Below, piece after piece: positions 29,982 to 37,767 of a DNA stretch of 64,000 nucleotides. Made by a program: the position numbers and the translations under genes. Position 1 is the first letter of the stretch. Each line of letters opens with the position of its first letter. The notes beneath the pieces are model-generated. The model ran no database searches. It had not been told where the DNA came from and saw only the letters and a program-made list of their open reading frames with translations. The stretch is from Symbiodinium natans (Eukaryota; Sar; Dinophyceae; Suessiales; Symbiodiniaceae), in assembly GCA_905221605.1 (NCBI GenBank), contig CAJNDS010000435.1, forward strand, positions 683,730-747,729, written 5' to 3'.

Positions 29982-31095
29982 ACCACTTGCCGAGCATTGC
30001 ATCCACCCATCTCTCATTCTTCTGACTTCAGGACTGCAGCTGCCTCCCCGCCGGAATTCGTAGCGGATATTGTGTAAGTTGCCGCGTCCATGGCCTGCGC
30101 AGTAGCAACTCCGTCAGCTTTGCGAGAGAAAGCCCAGTCACCCGAACTACTGTCGAGACTCTGCTCCAGAAATACGTGAAACAGTTTCTGCGATGGTCTG
30201 CCACGAATGGCTCTGCAAAGCGTCGCACTTGGCCAGCGAAGTGCAGGCCCATGACTGAGGAAACGGACACGCAATCACAAAAGGGACAGGTTCGGCAAGG
30301 TGTTGCCATGTCCCAACATTGTCCCAAATTTACTTTGGCTACTAGCTGAGAATCTGTCAACTGAAGCCTCTATGGTCCTCGATGGGGTATCTTAACGGTA
30401 TCTTAGAAAGTCTGCCCCAGAAGCGCTGGGGCAGGGCCCAGTAGACATGGCGGGGTACGGTGTGGTGTCCGATTGTATCCAAGGCAGCAGAAAACATTCT
30501 GTGCGATTCTTTGCGGGGTTTCCGGGTTGCCTTGGGGGGCGCTGTCGAGGCTTTCTGCAGGGGAAGGGGCCCTCCACTGCATCTGTTCTCTTTGGTGCTC
30601 CGGTCTGTCGCTGCTGAGTTTGACCGTTCGTGAACTCAAGGATCGTTCTCGCCTTGGTGGCCAAGTTTGTGTCCCTTTGCTCACCACAATCCGTCGCCCA
30701 CCCATGGCCAAAGGGAGGGCGCCCGGGCTGGACATAGGGCTATAAGGACATGAATGGGCACGAGAAAGCCAAACACAAGGAAGCAGCCCCGTCTTTGTGC
30801 GAACAACCTTTGGATCTTTGCAGATTGAGCTTGTTGATGTCCAAGGCGACATGCTTCTTAGGATTTCTGAAGCTTTACATGCTGGCACCATGTGTTCTGC
30901 AATTGCAGCGGCTGAGATCAAGGGTCCTGCTTGCAGGGTCGTTGTTTTGTTGTTTTCTGGATAGGAACTCGGTAGCCCAGGCCCATGGGGATCACCAACA
31001 GACTAGACGATCCTACTAGGCTAGATGGCCTGAAAGACTTTCCACAAGATTCGACACGGTCGCAGAATCAAACAGAAAGAGTCCCGACCGAAGCG
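29982..31095. other. Unassigned non-repetitive region
   Basis: About 1.1 kb of mixed sequence without telomere motif. Frames of 85-172 codons are open on both strands, for example minus 30028-30360 with a CxxCxxCxC pattern and minus 30403-30921. Nothing recognisable; possibly the body of an old inserted element framed by the hairpin clusters. Confidence 0.35.
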
Positions 31096-31104
31096 GATCT
31101 GACC

Positions 31105-31235
31105 AGCCGCGTCCCGAAAAAAAAATCGCGCCCCGGCAGCCCCGAGTGTTTTTCTTTTTGCTGGGCCAGCCGCGTGCCGAACAAAAAAAGCAACGCGCCC
31201 GGAGTGTTTTTTTTTGCTCGGCCAGCCGCGTGAGT
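31105..31235. repeat. Hairpin repeat cluster 3
   Basis: Three more modules (GACCAGCCGCGTCCCG, GCTGGGCCAGCCGCG, GCTCGGCCAGCCGCG), each with T- or A-tracts. It closes the block that starts at 28020. Confidence 0.8.
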
Positions 31236-31967
31236 TACAAAAAGGCGTGCTGAGCAAAAAGCGTACGGAACAAAAACAAAAACACTCTTACCGGAGCGGG
31301 GGGGCGTTGTCTGTGTCTTCGGCAGGGTTTAGGGATTGGGGCCTCCTCTGCTGCCAGGAGTGCGACAGCGCCCGCGACGGCGGTGAAGGGTCTTGCAGCG
31401 AGGTCTAGCGCCGGAAAAAGAGCAGTTGAGAGCATGGGAGAGAGTTTGGGGGTCGATGGCCCCTATAGCCTCCTGCTTTGAGGGGATGCGGTTTGTGGGT
31501 GTGGGTTGAGGGGTTAGAAGGCTTCGGTGGCGTAGTTTAGGGGCTTGTGAGTAGGAATGGGGCTCAGTGCTTGAGAAGTAAGTGTGGTGTCATTGTTTAG
31601 GGATTCAGGCATAGGGCCTTGTTTATGCGACTGGCAGTTACGGGCTGAGGGCTTGAAGCACTATAGCAGTCGCAGACTATAAGGTTGCAGCTAGGGCAGC
31701 TAGGGGGGAATCATATCTCGGTTTAGGGCGAAGGGCCTTGAGGTGGAGGGAAATTCGCCAGAGCATCCAGAGCTTTGGCTCAGCAGGCCAGATCCGCAGC
31801 TGCGGCTTGCTAGAACGCACCACCGAGAGTGGTTGTGTCCTGCCAGATCATGGCCAATCGTAGGGTTCTCTGCGCACTGTGTGTGCCTGGGCCAGCAAGT
31901 GCAGGGTCGAGGTTTAGGGCTTGCAGGGCTTGGAGGGCCTGTACGGGGATTGAGGGGCTTATACAAT

Positions 31968-32080
31968 ATGTGTATGTATGTATGTATGTATGTATGTATG
32001 TATGTATGTATGTATGTATGTATGTATGTATGTATGTATGTATGTATGTATGTATGTATGTATGTATGTACATATATATA
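31968..32080. repeat. (TATG)n microsatellite
   Basis: About 25 perfect TATG units then (AT)n. The Tyr/Val/Cys/Met frames on both strands come from it. Confidence 0.95.
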
Positions 32081-32139
32081 TATATATAGCGGGCTCTCAG
32101 ATCTTATTCGGGCTCTGAGGGTTTAGGGTACGAATCCCA

Positions 32140-32235
32140 GCAGCAGCAGAAGTGACCCATATTTCAGAAGGAAGGACAAAACTATATAATACCGCCAGCA
32201 GCAGCAGCAGCAGCAGTAGCAGCAGTAGCAGCACC
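32140..32235. repeat. CAG trinucleotide repeat
   Basis: CAGCAGCAG at 32142 and a longer CAG/TAG run at 32190-32233. Minus-strand poly-Leu/Cys frames are repeat-derived. Confidence 0.85.
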
Positions 32236-32481
32236 CTCCACGCCCCGGCCAAGATCGAATTTCCCAGGTCAACCCCAAAATTGAACCCAAAACTACCCAA
32301 ATAAAAGGTTTCAACCGGAGTTTTTACGGTGGAGCCGACGGCCTAAACCCTTAACCCCGCTGCCCAAACCGCTGTGCAGACTTTTGGCCACGATGTGCCA
32401 GGGCTAGATACCATAGGGGCCTGAACAATTGGAATTGGGTTTTGGGGGTTATTGGCGGGGGCGGCGCGGTTTAGGTTCCAG

Positions 32482-32578
32482 GCCTTTTTGGGGGGCCATC
32501 GGGATTTACTTTGAAGGCTCTCTGTCTGATATGCTTCGAGGGGTCTACGCAAGAGCAGCTCACAGACTGGCTCAGTAA
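32482..32578 (+). CDS. Terminal exon
   Basis: Acceptor GGTTCCAG; reads PFWGAIGIYFEGSLSDMLRG then VYARAAHRLAQ and stops at TAA. A TTTAG ten bases earlier is an alternative acceptor in the same frame. Protein-like composition; product unknown. Confidence 0.55.
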
Positions 32579-32682
32579 CCCTAAATCTAAACCCTAGACC
32601 CTATACACCTTAGAAAAGCCATCCCTAAACCCCTATTCTGGGGCTCATTGGTGGCCCCCGCTCTGTGATATGTAATTTATAG

Positions 32683-32763
32683 CCAACAGTAACAATACTG
32701 ACGACCAACCTGCGGCGAAGGGAAATGCGCGGTCAGCAGCTAAGTAGAGCACGGCGCTACTAA
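32683..32763 (+). CDS. Candidate terminal exon, Arg-rich
   Basis: Acceptor TAATTTATAG, reads PTVTILTTNLRRREMRGQQL then SRARRY and TAA. Follows a gap with decayed repeat. Product unknown. Confidence 0.45.
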   Translation, partial: PTVTILTTNLRRREMRGQQLSRARRY

Positions 32764-32864
32764 CAGCGCAGGCCTAACCTCAAAAACATTCCCTAAGCCC
32801 TGACCTGGGGGGCTTAACGTTTTGCGGGGGCTTCGACTACCCCGAAAAGGGAACCCGAATACAG

Positions 32865-33046
32865 GGACGATCAGATATGGCCCCAAGCCCCCCTACAGCG
32901 ATTCAGGTGCTGGCGGCGGTTGCAGACTATTGCCCTCCTCCATCCCCCGAGACGTGGATGGAGGAGATGTGGCCCTGGCTGCTCGCATGGTCCTAAAGCG
33001 CATCGTTGGAACTCGAAGCCTTATAAGCCCGAAGCGTAAACCCTAA
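32865..33046 (+). CDS. Coding island, two frames open
   Basis: After GAATACAG the best frame reads TIRYGPKPPYSDSGAGGGCR and VALAARMVLKRIVGTRSL, then TAA in repeat at 33046. A second frame from the ATG at 32878 (MAPSPPTAIQVLAAVADYCP) runs 39 codons to TAA with strong G/C bias. One is real at most. Product unknown. Confidence 0.4.
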
Positions 33047-33285
33047 ACCCCTATGCAGCTTCGGGTCAGGATGCTTCCGCAACACTTGTGGCTGTTGGGC
33101 TGTAGAGGGTTCAGGGGTGCAGCTGGAATCTGGCAACCAGGTTCTGGTAGCACTTAAGCAATCCTCTAGGTATAGCGCGTAGAACGGCGATAGTTGTAGG
33201 TAAAAGCCTCTGAGCGAGTTGAAGGCACTGGCACCTTGTCCTCGAAGCACTACAGGGCTCATAGGCAAGAGGAGTGTGAATTCAG

Positions 33286-33394
33286 CAATTCGGTCTGGCG
33301 TCCAGGGCCACGTGCGCCACTGAGGATCAGAGACCGACGCATCGTTGGCCGCCTGTCCGCAAGAAGCTTCTTGCGTAGGCTCCCTGCCCCTTGA
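33286..33394 (+). CDS. Terminal exon, Arg-rich
   Basis: Acceptor GAATTCAG; NSVWRPGPRAPLRIRDRRIV then GRLSARSFLRRLPAP and TGA. Basic tail. The opposite-strand frame 32993-33268 next to it (LRGQGASAFNSLRGFYLQLS) is also open and was not resolved. Confidence 0.45.
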
Positions 33395-33410
33395 AGGAAC
33401 CTTCTTAAAG

Positions 33411-33483
33411 CTTCATGGGTTGTTATAAGAAGGGTTACAAGTGGATTACCTTCTAAACCCTTGTGTAATTATAATCCATGAAG
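33411..33483. mobile_element. Short palindromic element
   Basis: CTTCATGGGTTGTTATAA and TTATAATCCATGAAG are inverted arms of a 73-base palindrome. Lies between two exons. Confidence 0.6.
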
Positions 33484-33493
33484 TGCGATTCAG

Positions 33494-33618
33494 GGGTATC
33501 CTTGGCAAGGGCCAGGGGTGTTCGGGGACTTGCAGCGGCCAAGCTGCAACACATTGAAATCCTCAAGATTGCCATTTCTGGTGCAATTTGTGCCACGCGC
33601 ATGCGTGCACTCGTCTAA
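33494..33618 (+). CDS. Terminal exon
   Basis: Acceptor GCGATTCAG; reads VSLARARGVRGLAAAKLQHI then EILKIAISGAICATRMRALV and TAA. Helical and partly hydrophobic; the 66-codon opposite frame is a shadow. Product unknown. Confidence 0.5.
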
Positions 33619-33751
33619 AGCCTCAATCTTCACATCCCTAAGCAGCCCTAAGCACGGAGGCCCGCTGTTCAGGTGACAGTTTGTCTCCATATCCCCCTCA
33701 TGTTAACCAACGCAGCCCCTTAGCGCTACCCCTTGTAGAAGTCTTATATAT

Positions 33752-33849
33752 GGTGGTTGTCAAAACTATGATCCCTTTTGGGGTACCCTAAATATTAGGT
33801 GCCGTATTACACTAGGGATCCAAAAGGGGCCATAGTTTTGACAACCACC
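33752..33849. mobile_element. Palindromic element with 19-base perfect arms
   Basis: GGTGGTTGTCAAAACTATG and CATAGTTTTGACAACCACC are exact complements; inner CCCTTTTGG / CCAAAAGGGG continues the stem. Non-coding, about 98 bases. Confidence 0.8.
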
Positions 33850-34229
33850 CATATGGAAACTCCACAGGTTTGATGCTGCCTGGCAGCCACAACTCGGGCG
33901 CGGTGAAGTCGATGAGCATCCGGTGGTATTCAGATAAAGTTCAGGGATCAGGGTTTAGGGGCTGTTTTTTTGGTGCTTAAATCGGGCTTAGGGAGTAGGG
34001 TTGGAGGTTCAGGGTCTGGTGTTTGGGTTTGCGACTTCAGAATTTCGGGTTCCAGCACGACTTTAATTTCGGAGTTTTGGCTGCCCCGAACCCTAACTTT
34101 TCTGCTGTCCATGCTCCTTTCAAAGGCTTTGCAACGCCCAAACTTCAAACCCTACTGCAAACCCCAAACCCGAAACTCCGAACCTCAAGTCGCTTTTACC
34201 TATATACATCATGAACCTTAAACCCTTGG

Positions 34230-34317
34230 TGGGCATAGGCACAACGGTTCGGGTGCATGGGCACGCCGGTTCGCGGGCATAGGCACGCCGGTTGTGGGCA
34301 GAGGCACGCCGGTTCAG
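34230..34317. repeat. Tandem repeat GGGCATAGGCACGCCGGTT x4
   Basis: Four units of 16-28 bases sharing GGGCA(T/G)AGGCACGCCGGTT. The last unit ends in TTCAG, which serves as acceptor of the next exon. Confidence 0.8.
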
Positions 34318-34415
34318 GGCCTGGTCAGGCGGGGTCCCAAGAAGCGTCCCAGGAAAGGTTGTGGCGGGCGGTCCCAGAATGCCAGTGGGAGCAGCCCTGT
34401 CATTGTGTTGGGCTT
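34318..34415 (+). CDS. Candidate exon after tandem repeat
   Basis: Acceptor GGTTCAG; frame GQAGSQEASQERLWRAVPEC then QWEQPCHCVGL, donor CTT|GTGAGG. A second frame (GLVRRGPKKRPRKGCGGRSQ) is open to a TGA at the same place. Product unknown. Confidence 0.4.
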
Positions 34416-34466
34416 GTGAGGATACTAGGGTTCAGGGCCTACTGGGTTTTGAGCGCTAGAGTTTAG

Positions 34467-34547
34467 GGCCTATCGGGAATGGATAGCGTGAAGCTTACTG
34501 TAGACTTTCTGAATACCATGGGATTGTTTGGGTTGGCCCGTCGCTAG
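34467..34547 (+). CDS. Terminal exon with TTTAG acceptor
   Basis: AG of GTTTAG in a repeat unit precedes GLSGMDSVKLTVDFLNTMGL then FGLARR and TAG. It could also be a 22-codon frame from its internal ATG. Product unknown. Confidence 0.45.
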   Translation, partial: GLSGMDSVKLTVDFLNTMGLFGLARR

Positions 34548-34986
34548 AAAAGCTGCATGACTAGTGAAGGCTAGAACATGAGATGCTGAACCCGAAACCC
34601 TAAACCCCAACCTCCAATCCGCAAACCGTATGAACACAAGCCCAGCTTGCTTTCGCAAAATCAAGGAGCCATGTAGGACGATGCCGCCTGTCCGAAAGGT
34701 TTGATTGCTGCTAGAAATGTGATTTGAGGTCCAGCAGTTCTGGGTTGCAGAGTTTGAGACTTTCGGGTTTAAGGTTCAAGGGGTTGAGGGGGTATAAGTC
34801 CAAAGGCGTATCAGCTCATTTCAACGACTGGTAGCCCCATCAGAAGATGATGTAGGCTCCCTTACAAGCCTAGGCCTAGAAGTTGGATTTAGATAATTAG
34901 GGTTTAGGGTAAGTGTGGGCCTGAGTGCTACGCGGTTGACCCGCCAGACTTTCATTGACTTCACTGTACCGCAACCCCACTTGCAG

Positions 34987-35249
34987 TGACAGGCACATGC
35001 GTTGTTGCGTGTGCCTGTGGCAAACTCCTGAGAGGTTCCCGGAAGGGGAAAGCGGTTGTAGGTGTAGGGTCCTTGGCAGCAACATCAACGAGAGCCATGG
35101 TGTTCAGGGCTGATGCTTTTGTTTTGTCGTGGTTCCATTCCCAATCCCAAGCCCTGAGCTGCATGCAGGGCATTGATAGCGAGGGGACGAGGTGGCAGTA
35201 CTCAGAGGCTGACCCACCCCTGTTCCAAACCATAGCCTCTGAGCCCTAG
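34987..35249 (+). CDS. Long terminal exon, unknown protein
   Basis: Acceptor CACTTGCAG followed by 87 open codons to TAG at 35249, the longest single exon-like frame in the non-mobile part. It starts TGTCVVACACGKLLRGSRKG, continues AVVGVGSLAATSTRAMVFRA and ends LFQTIASEP. Cys-rich start, then small-residue-rich stretch. No domain recognised. Confidence 0.6.
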
Positions 35250-35318
35250 ACTGAAGCCGGTCTTGTCTCCGCCCATGGACTGAACTGATGTGAACGTGAC
35301 AGCTTCACTGCTGAGGTA

Positions 35319-35758
35319 ATGCCATATATGGCAAGTTCAAGAGCGACATCAAGGACAGTAGAGCTACGCCACATTCAGGTTTGTTGTTCTGAGGGCATCG
35401 GGTTCAGGGTTCAAGGTTTCAAACGGTGGTTTCGCAATGTTTCTCAGATCGCACGCCGCAAAAGAGGAAGCTTTCTTGTGGTAGGGGGTGAAACACGGCA
35501 ACCACGAACGATCCTGACCGCACGTGGAACTTGCATGGACAAAAGTTGTATAATGCCCATTCACGCAGTATATTTTTTTACTGTATACACATAGTACGTT
35601 CGCGTAAGCAAAGATGCAGAAGCTCTCTCTCTCTCTCTTACATTTTTGTAGACAAGTCCACATTACATATGCAGAAGTTACAAACGATGCTCGACGCAAT
35701 CTCCTCCAGCGCCCTGGACCCTCAGCCACCTAGCAAGAGCAAGGAACGTGATACTTGA
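35319..35758 (+). CDS. Small three-exon gene, complete by reading
   Basis: Exons 35319-35378, 35448-35544 and 35652-35758 join in phase into 88 codons from ATG to TGA. They begin MPYMASSRATSRTVELRHIQ, then IARRKRGSFLVVGGETRQPR, then STLHMQKLQTMLDAISSSAL. Introns are 69 and 107 bases with good pyrimidine tracts before GTTTCTCAG and TTTTTGTAG; the first donor is CAG|GTTTGT. Basic N-terminal half, amphipathic helix later. The ATG choice rests only on the open frame. No family recognised. Confidence 0.6.
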
Positions 35759-35963
35759 ATCCAGAAGCCCTGCAACCTTTAACTTACCTAAACCCTAAAC
35801 CTGGAAACTTGAGCCCATAAACCCTAAACCCGGAACCCTAAACCCTGAACCCCCTAAGCCCCATACCCCCCAAAAAACCTGAACCCTTAAAAAACACTAA
35901 ACTCCCTAAACTCTGAACACTGAACCCTAAACCCTGAACTCCCTAAACCCTAGAACCCTTCAG

Positions 35964-36058
35964 CGTCAACAGCTTGAATGTCGAGGCAGCTGTGGGTACC
36001 TTCCTCGAGGGCATCGTCACCGACAACATGTTACTCGCACTTCCCTATCTTCTGTCGG
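35964..36058 (+). CDS. Strong internal exon
   Basis: Acceptor CCCTTCAG after CCCTAAA repeats; VNSLNVEAAVGTFLEGIVTD then NMLLALPYLLS; donor G|GTTGCAGG. Hydrophobic C-terminal half may be a membrane helix. Product unknown. Confidence 0.65.
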
Positions 36059-36786
36059 GTTGCAGGGTGTTTGGGGGTCGGGGTTGTAGCCTTAAATTGG
36101 GGGGGGGGGGGTTTTATAGCTGATCGGGATTTTCAGGGTTTGCTAGTTCCTTAGTGGGCTTTATGGAAACTAGGTACCCTGGAGAAGTCCCTGCAAGGGT
36201 TAGAGTAGAGGGTGCATAGTAGCTGATTCCCGAACCATGCTTCTGGAGGGAGATCGGTCTTGCTTCCTTGCCGTCGTCTCGAAATCCGTGTGAGAATGTG
36301 AGGATCTAAGCACGAAGCACCGCTAGACCCTGCATCGGCATGCTCACCATAAGAGAATCCTATTCCCTTACATAACCCCTACACATTCCTTATGTAGGCC
36401 CTACATGCCTCAGTAGCCCCTGCATTACCCGCAAGGTCCCTTATAAGGGTCCCATCTTTCGTAGTTGCACAAGGCGGCTGTAGGGTCGAGTTGAGTGAAT
36501 AGGGTTTGCCCTCCTATCCGGTCCAGGCTCAAATAAGTTCGCCAAAAGCACCGTTGAATCGTCTGTAGAAGTACCCAAACTCGATGTCCCTCTTTGGGCC
36601 TGATGACGTTACAGGCCATTGCCCTAGAACATGGCGGGTTTCTTCTGAGTCTGACCAAGAACTCCTTTTGTATTTGGGGTAGCAAAAGTCGGCTGTTCCG
36701 GGGTTCCAGGACTTCTGGACAAGAGTCTTGAGTGGACCCAAGAGCAGCGAACGTTCATGCAATTAATGACCGGCGTTCAATGTCAG

Positions 36787-37644
36787 CGGCTGTTGCTTCA
36801 GATGAGCAGGCTGCAAACCTACTACCAGCCCTGGAACATCAACCAGCAACTGGGTATCTATGACCAGATGAGCTTGGAGGGCGTCCGATTTTTCCACCTG
36901 CCACTTCCCTCTGCACTTCGCGAGGGTTTAGGGTTTAGGGCCCGAAGCCCTTGAGGGCTTAGGGGTGATAAGGGTATAGGGTTTGGGATTGGGGGTTTAG
37001 GGCTTCATCGCACAAGTTGGTTTATTAGAAGCCTCACCCCTCAAGTTCAAGGCCGATGCCAGCTTAGCTTTTTTTTGTTTCAGGTGTAGCTGGGACCTAG
37101 GAACCTCGCAACGCAACACGACCCAATTGCGGAGTTTAGGGTTAAGGTTCTGGGTTTCGAGTTTAGGGTTTAGTATGCGTTTTTTTGGGAGGGTTGGATA
37201 CCTCAAGAAACTCTGTGTTGTGAATACCCGTTGTTTTCTTCCAGAAGGAATTTGTCTCTGAATCCTACTAGCTTGAAACTTCCACACGTACGGAAAGCTT
37301 CCCGCCGGGAGTTACAGCCGTTAGCCGAACGAGAAGCTAAGCCTAATCCCTAAACCCTAAAATGAGGTTAGTTACAGGGAGGGCACCCCTCGTGTTCAGT
37401 GAAGTCATGAGGGCTCCAAATTGGGTTTTTTCTTAGAATGATCTTATATCACAGTCTGCAAGTCCCTGAACTACGTGCTGTTGGTCTAGTTAAACCCCAA
37501 ACACTCCCTAAACACAAGGCATCGAGCTGCAGCTACCCTTATATGAGTAGGCTTGACATTAAGGATTCGGCGAGTATCTTTGAAGGGCTTCCTGGGGATA
37601 TCGGTGGGCGTATATGCGTGACGTCCATCGGGGCATACCCGTAA
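36787..37644 (+). CDS. Three-exon gene, 3' part
   Basis: Exons 36787-36925, 37455-37483 and 37519-37644 join in phase to TAA. Exon 1 reads RLQTYYQPWNINQQLGIYDQ and VRFFHLPLPSALRE and ends G|GTTTAGGG. Exon 2 (CKSLNYVLL) lies between ATATCACAG and GTCTAG. Exon 3 ends DIGGRICVTSIGAYP after MSRLDIKDSASIFEGLPG. An acceptor 15 bases into exon 1 and one 14 bases into exon 3 are alternatives. The frame may extend left of 36787 (MQLMTGVQCQ). Product unknown. Confidence 0.6.
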
Positions 37645-37749
37645 AACCTTGAGTAGGCTAAACCCTAAAACCCCCATCGGGCGACCTCGAGCGAGCGGTG
37701 TAAGGTGAAGGTTGCGTCAATCGTACGGCACCCTGATAAAAAGGACCCC

Positions 37750-37767
37750 GAAAAGGGCCCCTAATTT
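37750..37767. repeat. Target site duplication, left copy
   Basis: GAAAAGGGCCCCTAATTT, identical to 40687-40704. The two copies flank the retrotransposon at 37768-40686. Confidence 0.85.

Noticed and set aside
29143-30010. Minus-strand frames of 179 and 213 codons
   Set aside because: Mostly translation of hairpin cluster 2; the non-repeat part is better explained by the + frame ending at 29981, and even that is weak.
31743-32126. 127-codon frame
   Set aside because: Half of it is translated (TATG)n.
32126-32145. GGGTACGAATCCC-like piece resembling a tRNA T-loop
   Set aside because: No acceptor stem, D-loop or anticodon arm could be found around it.
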